From an uncultured Flavobacteriales bacterium (GTDB lineage Bacteria > Bacteroidota > Bacteroidia > Flavobacteriales > JBLHRE01), in contig CAKZPI010000001.1 of assembly GCA_937139155.1 (NCBI GenBank), positions 1-64,000 on the forward strand: 64,000 nucleotides of DNA, in the 5' to 3' direction. The notes under the pieces are model-generated. The model did no database searches. It had not been told where the DNA came from and was given only the letters and a program-made list of their open reading frames with translations. The translations under genes and the position numbers were made by a program. Shown here one piece after another: positions 1-8,922 of this stretch. Each line of letters starts with the position of its first letter. Positions within the stretch are counted from its first letter, which is position 1.

Positions 1-60
1 CACATGAGCTTGGTAAGTGAGAGATGGCAATACAATACAAGAGTTATCATCAGCCATTAA
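1..60 (+). CDS. 3' end of an unidentified gene (partial)
   Basis: Only one plus-strand frame is open here: it reads through 19 codons and ends at the TAA at 58-60. The visible C-terminus ends in W-Q-Y-N-T-R-V-I-I-S-H. It alternates polar and hydrophobic residues in a way compatible with a terminal beta strand, but too little is present to name a family. A rho-independent terminator lies 27 bases downstream, which supports a real gene end. The gene starts left of the window. Chance openness of 19 codons cannot be excluded. Confidence 0.4.
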   Translation, partial: HMSLVSERWQYNTRVIISH

Positions 61-85
61 TCCCGCGAAAGCGAGAATAAGAAAG

Positions 86-116
86 AAAACCGACTCAGAA
101 ATGGGTCGGTTTTTTT
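86..116. terminator. Rho-independent terminator, probably bidirectional
   Basis: Stem AACCGAC (88-94) pairs with GTCGGTT (105-111) around a 10-base loop. It is flanked by A's on the left and seven T's on the right (110-116). It sits between the gene tail ending at 60 (plus) and the meaB stop at 139 (minus), so it can serve both converging transcripts. Confidence 0.8.
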
Positions 117-138
117 AGTGGGTTAAAACTGTACAGGA

Positions 139-1173
139 TTAAGCTTTTAAAAAAGACTGAACCAGGTTATAAGAACCCGTAAATGCCGAGGTTTTCCCAT
201 CTTCAACTTCCTTTAAGATTTTTCGGTATAGGGAGTCAAACTTTTCCTCTCCTTTCAAGGTATCCATGAACTGAAACTGAACGGAAGACTCAAACCAAAA
301 CCGGTTTTGATCTTTTCGCTTCTTGGTCCAATACCCATTTTCTTGGGTTTGAATTTGATAATCTTTGATAATGGATTCTACCTCTTTAATTCCTGAATTT
401 TCAAGGGCAGAGCAGATTCCAGTTCGGGGGGTCCAGTTGCCGGGATGAGGAGGGAAGAAATGAATGGCTCTTGCATATTCTTGCCTTGCCCGTTTTGCTT
501 TTTCAAGGTTTTGCCCATCCGCTTTATTAATTAGCAAAAGGTCAGTCAGCTCCATGATTCCCCGTTTAATGCCTTGAAGCTCATCACCAGCACCGGCAAG
601 CATGAGCAAGAGGAATACATCGGTCATTCCATGAACGGCAGTTTCAGACTGACCCACCCCAACCGTTTCAACAATGATATAATCGTAACCGGCGGCTTCA
701 CAGAGCAGAATGGATTCACGTGTGGCACGAGCAACTCCACCCAAGGTGTCTCCCGCAGCCGAGGGTCTGATAAAAGCATTTGGGTGAACGGAAAGGTTTT
801 CCATTCGGGTTTTATCGCCTAGAATACTTCCTTTTGAAACTGAGCTGCTTGGGTCTATTGCCAAAACGGCCAATTTTTTCCCTTGATCTACAAGGTGCAT
901 TCCGAATGTTTCAATGAAGGAGCTTTTGCCTACCCCAGGAACCCCAGTGATTCCAATTCTAATTGACTTGCCTGAGTGGGGCAGGCATGACTCAACAATT
1001 TCACGGGCATCTTCAAAATGCTTTTTTTGCCGACTTTCAATCTTGGTAATGGCCCTACTTAAGGCCACTCGGTCACCTTTTCTTAGCTTCTCAACCAATT
1101 CTTTTGGTCCAGGAGATTTATGACTACCCCCCGGATGATTCGAAAGATTCGGATTTATATTGGAATTACCCAT
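139..1173 (-). CDS. meaB: MeaB/ArgK-family G-protein chaperone of methylmalonyl-CoA mutase
   Basis: GTPase that protects and reactivates adenosylcobalamin-dependent methylmalonyl-CoA mutase and gates cofactor loading. The 344-residue protein has a Walker A loop GVPGVGKS at residues 77-84, the downstream GDKTRM segment near 119-124, ETVGVGQSE near 169-177 and the NKAD guanine-specificity motif at 216-219. All are typical of the MeaB/ArgK (CobW-like SIMIBI) family, and the length is normal. The N-terminal ~20 residues are low-complexity. Its start codon overlaps the stop of the mutase large subunit by 8 bases (ATGGGTAA), so it is the last gene of a coupled mutA-mutB-meaB operon. This context makes it the mutase chaperone and not the old 'ArgK arginine kinase' annotation. 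Confidence 0.95.
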   Translation of the reverse strand: MGNSNINPNLSNHPGGSHKSPGPKELVEKLRKGDRVALSRAITKIESRQKKHFEDAREIVESCLPHSGKSIRIGITGVPGVGKSSFIETFGMHLVDQGKKLAVLAIDPSSSVSKGSILGDKTRMENLSVHPNAFIRPSAAGDTLGGVARATRESILLCEAAGYDYIIVETVGVGQSETAVHGMTDVFLLLMLAGAGDELQGIKRGIMELTDLLLINKADGQNLEKAKRARQEYARAIHFFPPHPGNWTPRTGICSALENSGIKEVESIIKDYQIQTQENGYWTKKRKDQNRFWFESSVQFQFMDTLKGEEKFDSLYRKILKEVEDGKTSAFTGSYNLVQSFLKA

Positions 1174-3292
1174 CCACCCTTGAGATCAACAATTTTAGAA
1201 TTTCTGCAGCGGCATCCGCAATAACGGTTCCAGGCCCAAAAACTCCGGCCACACCATGATCAAAAAGGTAGGTATAGTCTTTGGCAGGAATAACTCCCCC
1301 GGCAACTACTAGTATGTCTTCTCTACCTTGCTCTTTCAAAGCCTCAATTACCTGAGGAACCAAAGTTTTATGTCCGGCCGCCAAACTAGAAACCCCAAGA
1401 ATGTGCACATCGTTTTCAATGGCTTGCTTTGCGGCTTCTTCAGGAGTTTGGAAAAGGGGACCCACATCAACGTCGAATCCTAAATCGGCAAAGGAGGTGG
1501 CAACTACTTTCGCGCCTCGGTCGTGACCATCTTGCCCCATTTTAGCCACCATTATTCTCGGACGTCTTCCCTCAAGTCTGGCAAACTCATTCGCCAATTC
1601 TTGGGTTTTTTCAAAAGAGTCGTGATTTTTCATTTCCTTGGCATAAACACCGCTAATGCTTTTGATTTGAGCCTTGTACCTTCCCCAGACCTTTTCTAAG
1701 GCCATGGAGATTTCTCCAAGACTTGCTCTAGAACGGGCCGCATCTACCGCTATTTCCAGGAGGTTTTCATTTCCAGTTTCAGCAGCAGCGGTTAATCGAT
1801 CTAAATGTTTTTGAACCTCCTCTTGGTTCCTCTCTGAACGAAGGGTTTTTAATCGGTTTACTTGCGAGTTTCGTACGGAAGTATTGTCAACTTCAAGAAT
1901 GTCAAACTCCGGACTATCGTCGGATTGATAAGCATTTACACCCACCAATATATCTGTTCCAGAATCAATTCTAGCTTGCCTTTTAGCAGCGGCTTCTTCA
2001 ATGCGCATTTTCGGAATACCGGTTTCAATGGCCTTGGGCATTCCGCCTAATTTTTCAATTTCTTGAATATGTTCCCAGGCTCTATTGGCCAATTTCTGGG
2101 TCATTTCCTCAAGATGCACCGATCCACCCCATGGGTCAACAGAATGGGTGATTCCGGTTTCCAATTGGAGGAAAAGCTGAGTATTTCTGGCAATTCGGGC
2201 CGAGAAATCAGTAGGTAGGGCTATGGCTTCATCCAGGGCATTGGTATGCAATGATTGGGTGCCTCCCATAGCAGCACCAAGGGCTTCAATGCAGGTTCTT
2301 CCTACATTATTGAAGGGGTCTTGTTCCGTCAAGCTCCATCCAGATGTTTGGCAATGGGTTCTTAAGGCTAATGACTTCGGGTTTTTCGGATTAAACTCTT
2401 TCATGAGCTTAGCCCACAACATTCTGGCTGCCCTCATTTTGGCAATTTCCATAAAATGGTTCATGCCAATGGCCCAGAAAAAGGAAAGCCTCGGGGCAAA
2501 TGAGTCGATATCCATTCCCGCTTCCAAACCCGTACGCACATAAGCCAATCCATCAGCCAGGGTATAGGCAAGTTCAATATCAGCGGTAGCTCCAGCTTCT
2601 TGCATGTGATACCCTGAAATTGAAATGCTATTGAACTTGGGCATTTTCTTTGAGGTATAGGCGAAAATGTCTGCGATGATTCGCATCGAACCTTTGGGCG
2701 GATAGATGTATGTATTCCGCACCATGAATTCTTTTAGAATATCATTTTGAATGGTTCCCGCTAAAGCGGAAGGAGAAACCCCTTGCTCTTCAGCAGCTAC
2801 AATATAAAAAGCCATGATCGGGAGAACGGCTCCGTTCATGGTCATGGAAACCGACATTTTATCAAGTGGAATCTCATCGAAAAGGATTTTCATATCCAAA
2901 ACCGAATCGATGGCCACTCCAGCTTTTCCTACATCGCCTACCACTCGCTCATGATCAGAATCATAACCCCGATGGGTAGCTAAATCAAAAGCAACGGACA
3001 AGCCTTTCTGTCCCGCCGCCAAATTTCTACGATAGAAGGCATTCGATTCTTCAGCCGTACTAAATCCGGCGTATTGACGGATGGTCCATGGGCGTTTCAC
3101 ATACATGGTGCTATAAGGCCCCCTTAAATAAGGAGGAACCCCGGCTCCAAAATTTATATGATTATGTTGATTTCTCTGATCTGGAGAAAGACTTTTTTCA
3201 ATTTCTATGCCCTCTGGAGTTGAGAACTTTGATATATCCTTTTCGGTAGGAGAGTTTGGCCTTTGGTATTCTAATTTTGTGAAATCAATCAT
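1166..3292 (-). CDS. mutB: Methylmalonyl-CoA mutase, large (catalytic) subunit
   Basis: Catalyses the B12-dependent interconversion of (R)-methylmalonyl-CoA and succinyl-CoA in the cytoplasm, used in propionate and odd-chain or branched-chain catabolism. The 708 residues show the N-terminal TIM-barrel substrate domain, with [11 protein letters not shown] near residue 67 and [16 protein letters not shown] mid-protein. A C-terminal cobalamin-binding domain follows, with the D-x-H-x-x-G signature (DGHDRG, residues 588-593) whose His590 is the predicted lower axial Co ligand. Later glycine-rich stretches (VVAGG, VFGPGT) complete the B12 fold. Length and motif order are those of the catalytic subunit. 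It overlaps mutA by 4 bases (ATGA) and meaB by 8 bases, indicating translational coupling. Confidence 0.97.
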   Translation of the reverse strand: MIDFTKLEYQRPNSPTEKDISKFSTPEGIEIEKSLSPDQRNQHNHINFGAGVPPYLRGPYSTMYVKRPWTIRQYAGFSTAEESNAFYRRNLAAGQKGLSVAFDLATHRGYDSDHERVVGDVGKAGVAIDSVLDMKILFDEIPLDKMSVSMTMNGAVLPIMAFYIVAAEEQGVSPSALAGTIQNDILKEFMVRNTYIYPPKGSMRIIADIFAYTSKKMPKFNSISISGYHMQEAGATADIELAYTLADGLAYVRTGLEAGMDIDSFAPRLSFFWAIGMNHFMEIAKMRAARMLWAKLMKEFNPKNPKSLALRTHCQTSGWSLTEQDPFNNVGRTCIEALGAAMGGTQSLHTNALDEAIALPTDFSARIARNTQLFLQLETGITHSVDPWGGSVHLEEMTQKLANRAWEHIQEIEKLGGMPKAIETGIPKMRIEEAAAKRQARIDSGTDILVGVNAYQSDDSPEFDILEVDNTSVRNSQVNRLKTLRSERNQEEVQKHLDRLTAAAETGNENLLEIAVDAARSRASLGEISMALEKVWGRYKAQIKSISGVYAKEMKNHDSFEKTQELANEFARLEGRRPRIMVAKMGQDGHDRGAKVVATSFADLGFDVDVGPLFQTPEEAAKQAIENDVHILGVSSLAAGHKTLVPQVIEALKEQGREDILVVAGGVIPAKDYTYLFDHGVAGVFGPGTVIADAAAEILKLLISRVDG

Positions 3293-4671
3293 CCTTCCTG
3301 GTTTTCAAGTTCTTCTAATCTTTTTAGTTCGGCTGATTGAGCCAGGCGCTCAGGGCGGATGGGCCTAAAATCTTGGCCATCGGCTTCAGCCAAAAGAGTA
3401 ATCTCAAATTCAATTTTATCCGATGGATCCTCTTCTTTGTTTTCGAAAATATTGACCCCAACCATTTTAATATCACCTGATTCAAAATCAGATTTTTCGG
3501 ATCTGGCTTCCTTTTCAATTTGGGTTTGAAGAATTCCGCTATCCACGATTTTCATAAATCCACCCTCTTTTTCCCATTCTTTGAAAAGCTTAAAAGACTT
3601 CTCTTCAAGCTGCAGGCAAAGGTCTTCAATCAAATACGCTCCGGCTCCTAGATCTTTTTGTTTTCCTAGGAAGGATTCGTCTCGTAAAAGGAGCTGAAGG
3701 TTCCTTCCCATTCTCAATGAAAAACCAGTAGAACTAGCATAGCTTCGGTCGAAACGAGTGGCCATGAACCCATGCACCCCTCCTAAAATTCCGCTCATGG
3801 CTTGGGTTGTTTGGCGTAAAAGATTGTTGTGTGCGTCGAAAACGGATTCATACCGAATATTGGCAGATGCTGTACAAGAAAGCGGGCTTGTGTTTGAATA
3901 GGCTTGGGTAAAAAACTCCCAGAGTTTATGAAGGGCTCGAACCTTTGAAATTTCTGGAAAAAAGGCCAATCCTTGATTCATGTGAATATGTATACGGCTG
4001 AGAATGGAGTCTCCAAACCGTTTAACCAAGTCTTGGGTTCTTGAAAGGGCCAAAGCCAACTGAGTGCTTAGTCCGGCACCGGCCTGTGAAATTCCTTCCA
4101 GGTTAATGCAAAGCTTCCAGTCTGAATCTTGCACCAAGAAAGACCAAGGGGCAAGGTCATCAGATTCAGAGCGAATCCAGCCTCCATTGATCAAAGCCTG
4201 ATTAATGGGGTCAAAAAGAAGGGTAGGAGGAATGCGATTTTCATCATTTCCCTTGCAGAATTCAACGGCGTTTCTGAGCGTGTCTAAATCGCTCATACCA
4301 ATTCCGTCAAAGTAAAGGGCAATGTCTTGGGTTGAAATGTTTTTAAAAGCGGCTTCCCATTCTTTGGTTGATAGGGGCTTATTTACCCGAACCAATAAAC
4401 CGCTTGCTCCTGTTTGAAGGGCATCCAGGGCATATCGGTTGAACTCCTCAGGATGATTGAGGTCAAGGTCTTGAACTAGGTGCCAAAAGCTCGGGAAGTT
4501 TGAAAGGCTTCCAATGCTTGATTGGGCTTCTTGGTGTAGAACGGCCTTTATTTCGAGGTCGTTGCGATAGTCTCTATTTAAGGATTCAAGGGAGGCCCCT
4601 TTGAGGTCCGATTCGATTTTTTGAATCCAGTCTTTGATATCCTGGTCTGAAAAGCTTGAGAATAAATCCAT
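3289..4671 (-). CDS. mutA: Methylmalonyl-CoA mutase, small (structural) subunit
   Basis: Non-catalytic partner of the large subunit in the heterodimeric mutase. The 460-residue protein resembles the mutase TIM-barrel region: a '[12 protein letters not shown]' start, and '[21 protein letters not shown]', which corresponds to the [14 protein letters not shown] region of the large subunit. It is shorter than the ~620-residue small subunits known from actinobacteria because there is no C-terminal B12-like domain. From memory this short form is usual in flavobacteria, so I read it as complete and not truncated. It is first in the mutA-mutB-meaB operon. The 142-base gap to the divergent gene on its right must hold the promoter, but I see no clean TAnnTTTG box there and no cobalamin riboswitch. 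Confidence 0.9.
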   Translation of the reverse strand: MDLFSSFSDQDIKDWIQKIESDLKGASLESLNRDYRNDLEIKAVLHQEAQSSIGSLSNFPSFWHLVQDLDLNHPEEFNRYALDALQTGASGLLVRVNKPLSTKEWEAAFKNISTQDIALYFDGIGMSDLDTLRNAVEFCKGNDENRIPPTLLFDPINQALINGGWIRSESDDLAPWSFLVQDSDWKLCINLEGISQAGAGLSTQLALALSRTQDLVKRFGDSILSRIHIHMNQGLAFFPEISKVRALHKLWEFFTQAYSNTSPLSCTASANIRYESVFDAHNNLLRQTTQAMSGILGGVHGFMATRFDRSYASSTGFSLRMGRNLQLLLRDESFLGKQKDLGAGAYLIEDLCLQLEEKSFKLFKEWEKEGGFMKIVDSGILQTQIEKEARSEKSDFESGDIKMVGVNIFENKEEDPSDKIEFEITLLAEADGQDFRPIRPERLAQSAELKRLEELENQEG

Positions 4672-4813
4672 AAAGTACGAGCTAGCTAAGTGAAATCAGC
4701 AATTTCTATTTCAGAACAAAGGAAACGAAAAGCCAGCATTTATCGTTCATTTTATAGGTAAAACCTAAAGAGAATTGCTAGGAAATCCTTAATTTCACGC
4801 CCCATTTTAGAGA

Positions 4814-5440
4814 ATGACAAGAAAAACTTCAAATCGTAGTGCTGAGAGAACCCGGAAAGATAGGTGGGGACTCTATCATATATACTACAAACGCACAGGC
4901 TTTTACAATTTCTTAACCAAGACCTTAACCAAATTAGGTATTGTTGTTGGTATTTTTCTAGCCCTTTATTTCGTGGTGGATTCTGTGGTTGACATCGACA
5001 GTTTTTTCCACCGATTGATTGATCAAACTCCTCAGAGTCTCGTACTATTACTATTTGCGATTTCTGAAACGGTGCTGGGTTTAATTCCTCCAGACTTCTT
5101 CATTCTTTGGGCCAAAGCTCATGCCCAGCCCTATTTCATGGTTGGTGTACTTGCCTTGCTCTCTTACCTTGGCGGGATTGGGGCCTATGGAATTGGCGTT
5201 TGGTTAGCTTCTTGGCCAAAGGTTAAAGAATTCGTTACCGAAAGGTATGTGAAGGAAATGGCCATGGTAAGAAAATGGGGAGGATTCTTCATTGTACTTG
5301 CCGCCCTTTTCCCACTTCCCTTTGCCGTAGTAAGTACCTTGGTTGGAATCATTCGTTTTGATTTTAAACTATTCCTTCTTTTTGGATTATTCAGGTTTTT
5401 AAGGTTCTTCCTTTATGCCTTGGTTTTGTTCCAGCTTTAA
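4814..5440 (+). CDS. VTT/DedA-family (SNARE-associated Golgi-like) membrane protein
   Basis: A 208-residue integral membrane protein with about five hydrophobic segments (roughly residues 41-58, 73-95, 105-130, 150-175, 180-206). It shows the VTT-domain signature: an E in a membrane segment followed by G-L-I-P-P-D (near 86-94), and near the end an F-P-x-P-F-A-V-V-S...G-I...F segment typical of re-entrant loop 2. Members of this superfamily are linked to undecaprenyl-phosphate or phospholipid flipping and membrane homeostasis; which lipid this one handles is unknown. It is divergent from the mutA operon and is followed, 75 bases later, by a small membrane protein on the same strand. Confidence 0.75.
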   Translation: MTRKTSNRSAERTRKDRWGLYHIYYKRTGFYNFLTKTLTKLGIVVGIFLALYFVVDSVVDIDSFFHRLIDQTPQSLVLLLFAISETVLGLIPPDFFILWAKAHAQPYFMVGVLALLSYLGGIGAYGIGVWLASWPKVKEFVTERYVKEMAMVRKWGGFFIVLAALFPLPFAVVSTLVGIIRFDFKLFLLFGLFRFLRFFLYALVLFQL

Positions 5441-5515
5441 AAACATAAACCTCAGATAATGAGTTGTTTTACCCGAGTCTTTTGCCTGAGTATTTCTTCA
5501 AGGTCATACTAAATT

Positions 5516-5815
5516 ATGTTTGGAGCCGGCCATATTATGGATATGATTCAGCGGTTGAAACAAGCCCAGAATCAAAGGCAAGCACCTAGGCCAAGGTTTA
5601 AATCTGACCTTCGCCCCTCCGTTCATGATTCTCCCTTAAAACCAAAAAAGCGTAAATGGAAGCAAATGGAAGGGGAAGAATTTGAAAAGTTCAAGGGAGA
5701 ATTAGAAAGTGAGGCCTTACGAGAAAAAGAGTTTCGCATCCGTTTCCTAACCTCTTTTCTAGTGGTTTTGACCTTGGTATTGTTTGTTTATATCCTTTGG
5801 ACCAAAACCTTTTAG
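5516..5815 (+). CDS. Small conserved-type membrane-anchored protein of unknown function
   Basis: 99 residues. The N-terminal third is short and amphipathic (GHIMDMIQRLKQAQNQR), the middle is highly charged (PRPRFKSDLRP..KPKKRKWKQ..), and one C-terminal transmembrane helix (about residues 78-94) ends in IYILWTKTF. The layout suggests a C-tail-anchored inner-membrane protein. It recalls small hypothetical proteins common in Flavobacteriia that begin M-x-G-x-G-H-x-x-D-M-I-x-R-x-K-Q; that resemblance is from memory. An alternative start at 5537 (second Met) would drop seven residues. No function can be inferred; a cell-envelope role is only a guess from its neighbours (VTT protein, FtsB/DivIC). 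Confidence 0.65.
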   Translation: MFGAGHIMDMIQRLKQAQNQRQAPRPRFKSDLRPSVHDSPLKPKKRKWKQMEGEEFEKFKGELESEALREKEFRIRFLTSFLVVLTLVLFVYILWTKTF

Positions 5816-5884
5816 GTTCACTTAAACTCAAGAATGGTATCAACAAGCAGTTTTTTGAAAAGGGAAACCCATCTTAAGAGAGGG

Positions 5885-6193
5885 CTATTCTTCCGGAACT
5901 AAGAATACATCTTCACCTTCCTTTGACATGTAGTAGTTTTCCCGAGCAAACTCTTCTAGTTTTTCAGGATCGTCGTCAAGTTTTTTTAAGGCTTCAAGAT
6001 CTTTCACCGTTTCCTCCTCATAGCGGGCCTTCGCTCTTTCAAGTTCCTTTATTTCCTGGTTAAGGTTTCGATGAACGAGAAAGGAGTTGGTGTCAAAAAA
6101 AGCCATCCAAACCAAGAAGAGTACAGAGGCAATCAAGTACCGATTCTTGGCCCATTTCGGGAGGTTGTTCCAAATGGATTTAAGCTTTTTCAT
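5885..6193 (-). CDS. FtsB/DivIC-family septum formation initiator
   Basis: Bitopic inner-membrane cell-division protein that bridges early and late divisome components (FtsL/FtsQ partners). From the Met at 6193 it has 102 residues: a short basic cytoplasmic N-terminus, one transmembrane helix (about 19-34), a periplasmic coiled coil (about 40-75) and the family's closing motif D-P-E-K-L-E-E-F-A-R-E-N-Y-Y-M-S-K-E-G-E. The frame is open 20 codons further upstream, but that extension runs across a TACCTTTG promoter box (6199-6206), so I chose the 6193 start. With this choice the box is only 5 bases from the ATG, suggesting a leaderless message. FtsB and DivIC cannot be separated by sequence alone. 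Confidence 0.85.
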   Translation of the reverse strand: MKKLKSIWNNLPKWAKNRYLIASVLFLVWMAFFDTNSFLVHRNLNQEIKELERAKARYEEETVKDLEALKKLDDDPEKLEEFARENYYMSKEGEDVFLVPEE

Positions 6194-6198
6194 CCCCG

Positions 6199-6206
6199 CA
6201 AAGGTA
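6199..6206 (-). promoter_or_regulatory. -7 promoter box TACCTTTG upstream of the FtsB/DivIC gene
   Basis: Reads TACCTTTG on the minus strand, an exact match to the Bacteroidota sigma-ABfr -7 consensus TAnnTTTG. It ends 5 bases before the ATG at 6193, so transcription would start at or next to the start codon. Confidence 0.55.
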
Positions 6207-6343
6207 AGCCCTAAAAAAAATATTCTACGGAATATGGAAGGATTACTTTTCACAAACAGCTGTTTATTAAACGAAATCTAACCTAAGATTTCTATGCGCG
6301 CACATTAAAATCTTTCGTAATATCGTAGACAAAATTTTCAATT

Positions 6344-7570
6344 ATGAAACGCTTACTACTTTTCGGATGCTTAGTAATGGGCTCCATTTCAGCCTTTGCT
6401 GGTGGTTCTCAAGTTTCCCTCCAAAGCATTAAACTACAAGCAATGGGGCATGCAGGAACGGCAATTTCCCTTGACGGGTCAGCCATGTTTTTTAATCCTG
6501 GGGCCTTTGTTTTTGGACCGAACCGATATGAAATCACCCTTGGGGCAAATGGAATTTTCGCTCAAACCCATTACCGAGCGGTAAACAGCAATTATACCAG
6601 CCAAACTCAGAACGATATGTCTACCCCCTTCAATTTTTACGCAGGGGCTAGCTTAAATGACTATGTTAAAGTTGGTTTAGGGGTTTATAATCCCTTCGGT
6701 TCGGCTGTAAAATGGGAGGATAATTGGAAAGGAAGGTATTTAATTCAAGAAGTTTCCCTTAGGTCTTTCTACATTCAACCTACCATTTCTTTTAAGGTGA
6801 ATGATTGGATGGGAATAGGTTTTGGCTATGTTCATGCCCTTGGTGATGTGTATTTAGAAAAAGACATTCCGGTGAATACCAGCGATGGGAAAAGGTATTA
6901 TGCCAGCTTGACTGGGGATGCCCAGAGCCAGGGATTTAATGCAGGGATTTACTTAAAGCCCTTTAAGCACATTTCTATTGGAGCTACTTATCGTTCAGGG
7001 GTAAATTTTGAACTTGAAAATGGAGAAGCATTGTTCGTGCGTCCAGAGTTTCTAGAAGATGAAATTCCGAAGGAGAATAGCTTCGATGGTTTTCTTCCCC
7101 TTCCATCTACCTATGCCTTCTCAGTGGCCTATGAAAAAGACCGTTGGTTGCTTGCGCTTGAATACGACCTTACTCAATGGGAGGTTTATGATACGCTGAG
7201 GATTGACTTCGAGAAAAATACAGATTTGGTTGAGGACATTGCCGACCCAAAGCTTTACGAAAATGCCTTTCAAATAAGGGTAGGTCTTCAGTACTTACTT
7301 TCTTCAAAATTCACCCTCCGAGCAGGGTATGTTTACGATCGTACTCCAATTCAAGAGAATTATTACAGTCCGGAAACCCCAGATATGAACCGCTCTGCCT
7401 TGACTTGTGGGGGCAGCATTCATTTAACTCCTAGCATAGATGTTGATTTGTCCTATTCCTATGTACGGGGCCAAGAATACACCACATCATATAGGCCTGA
7501 AAATTTCAGCGGCACCTATCAAACCGTTGCCAATGTTTTTAGTTTCGGATTTTCATTTGGGATTGAATAA
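6344..7570 (+). CDS. OmpP1/FadL/TodX-family outer-membrane transport protein
   Basis: Predicted 14-stranded-type outer-membrane barrel for uptake of hydrophobic compounds such as fatty acids. The 408 residues begin with a signal peptide (MKRLLLFGCLVMGSISAFAG). The FadL N-terminal region follows, with 'QAMGHAGTAISLDGSAMFFNPGA', and the barrel has many aromatic-rich strands, 'SIGATYRSGVNFELENGEA' near the middle, ending in F-S-F-G-F-S-F-G-I-E. It is followed 9 bases later by an SGNH-like lipoprotein, a pairing I know from other Bacteroidota. The natural substrate is not indicated by the sequence. No clean promoter box is seen upstream. Confidence 0.9.
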   Translation: MKRLLLFGCLVMGSISAFAGGSQVSLQSIKLQAMGHAGTAISLDGSAMFFNPGAFVFGPNRYEITLGANGIFAQTHYRAVNSNYTSQTQNDMSTPFNFYAGASLNDYVKVGLGVYNPFGSAVKWEDNWKGRYLIQEVSLRSFYIQPTISFKVNDWMGIGFGYVHALGDVYLEKDIPVNTSDGKRYYASLTGDAQSQGFNAGIYLKPFKHISIGATYRSGVNFELENGEALFVRPEFLEDEIPKENSFDGFLPLPSTYAFSVAYEKDRWLLALEYDLTQWEVYDTLRIDFEKNTDLVEDIADPKLYENAFQIRVGLQYLLSSKFTLRAGYVYDRTPIQENYYSPETPDMNRSALTCGGSIHLTPSIDVDLSYSYVRGQEYTTSYRPENFSGTYQTVANVFSFGFSFGIE

Positions 7571-7579
7571 GCTTAGATT

Positions 7580-8854
7580 ATGAAAAAGATTTCACTATTT
7601 ATTATTGTGGCTGCCGCTTTCGCGGGATGCGGCCCTGAACTATCTGATCCTGGGTTTTCTTCTGGTAACCTTGATGCAAATCGATACTTAACCATGAATG
7701 CTACCATGGGGTCTGGGTTTCAAGATTTTGAACTTTATGTGACTGCAGAGACCAATTCATACGGAGCCATTATGGCTAGGCAGCTTGAATCTGTGGGAAG
7801 GGGAGAATTTAATACCCATTATATGGTAGACGATGTGGGTTTTGGGAAACGAAGAGAACTTGGCACTTCAGTTGATTGCAACGGAGACTCAAGCCTGGCT
7901 CCAGTTTTAATGGGCACTCCGGTGAATTCTCAAAACTTCAATTCACCGCAAGACTCAGCGGTTATTCATCAAATCGGTATTCCCGGGTTGAGGGTGGCAG
8001 ATATGTTTAATTCGAATTTAGACCAAGCCAATCCATACTATGGCCGCATGCAATATTCTGGAATTGAAAAGCCTCTTGATTTCATCATACAGGCTAAAGC
8101 CAGCCTGTTTACCCTTTGGTTTACCGATGATGTTTTAAATTATTCCTTGGCCGGAGGAACGGGGTCATCCTTAACGGCAGAAGCAGATTTTGAAGCAAAT
8201 TTAGACTCGGTTTTGAACCGACTTACTATAACCGCAACAGGAGGGGCCTTGGCCACTATTCCGGATTTCATGAATTACCCTTATTTTAATTTAATTCCTG
8301 GTGACGCCTTGGTATTAACCCAGGACCAAGCGGATATGTTGAACCTGCTCTACATTTTAAATCCAGAAGTGAGCTTTCAAGAAGGTCCAAATTACTTTGT
8401 AATCCAAGACGGAAATACCCAACGTCATATGACCTCGGAGGAGCGCTTGATGTTGAGCTTGAACCTGGATTCGGTAAAATGTGAACAATATGGTTCGGCT
8501 ACTCCCTTTGCGGATGTAGATGTTTTAACCGAAGCTGAAATTTCGGAAATTCAAGACCGAAGAATAGCCTTGAATAACATTATTAGGGCCAAGGCGGATG
8601 AATACAAACTTGCTGTGGTTGAGATGGATGAACTCATGCTCACGCTGTTTAACGAGGGAATTCAAACGGATGGAATCAGCATATCCGCGGATTTTGTAAC
8701 GGGTGGGTTTTTCTCCTTGGATGGATTGAATCCTAGCCAGCGCGGACATGCCTTAATTGCCAATGAGTTTATTGAGGCTTTAAATACAAAGTACCAAGCC
8801 AAGATACCGCTTGCCAATCCGGTTAATTTCCCCTCGGTATTCCTTCCCAACTAA
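7580..8854 (+). CDS. SGNH/GDSL-hydrolase-like lipoprotein, apparently catalytically dead
   Basis: 424-residue predicted lipoprotein (lipobox A-F-A-G-C, Cys17). It matches the SGNH-hydrolase lipoproteins that follow FadL genes in Bacteroidota: early block 'YLTMNATMGSGFQDFELY', block III 'FTLWFTDDVLNY', and a closing block 'SLDGLNPSQRGHALIANEF'. From memory, active homologues read G-N/D-S, G-N-N-D and D-G-V/I-H-P at these places. Here the nucleophile Ser is Thr42 (N-A-T), the block III G-x-N-D is T-D-D, and the catalytic His is Asn (L-N-P). All catalytic blocks are degenerate while the fold-forming residues remain, so I infer a binding or structural role, probably with the adjacent FadL-type channel. 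The gene is intact and not a pseudogene. It ends at a bidirectional terminator. Confidence 0.75.
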   Translation: MKKISLFIIVAAAFAGCGPELSDPGFSSGNLDANRYLTMNATMGSGFQDFELYVTAETNSYGAIMARQLESVGRGEFNTHYMVDDVGFGKRRELGTSVDCNGDSSLAPVLMGTPVNSQNFNSPQDSAVIHQIGIPGLRVADMFNSNLDQANPYYGRMQYSGIEKPLDFIIQAKASLFTLWFTDDVLNYSLAGGTGSSLTAEADFEANLDSVLNRLTITATGGALATIPDFMNYPYFNLIPGDALVLTQDQADMLNLLYILNPEVSFQEGPNYFVIQDGNTQRHMTSEERLMLSLNLDSVKCEQYGSATPFADVDVLTEAEISEIQDRRIALNNIIRAKADEYKLAVVEMDELMLTLFNEGIQTDGISISADFVTGGFFSLDGLNPSQRGHALIANEFIEALNTKYQAKIPLANPVNFPSVFLPN

Positions 8855-8870
8855 ACCGATTTTTAGTCCA

Positions 8871-8902
8871 AAAAAAAGCCCCGGAAATCCCGGGGCTTTT
8901 TT
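8871..8902. terminator. Bidirectional rho-independent terminator
   Basis: Stem AGCCCCGG (8877-8884) / CCGGGGCT (8890-8897), loop AAATC, with A7 on the left and T6 on the right. It lies between the converging SGNH-like lipoprotein gene and pruA. Confidence 0.9.
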
Positions 8903-8922
8903 AATAGTTTATTTTTAACTCC

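Noticed and set aside
4672..4813. Cobalamin riboswitch upstream of mutA
   Set aside because: The gap is only 142 bases and I find no B12-box-like sequence in either direction.
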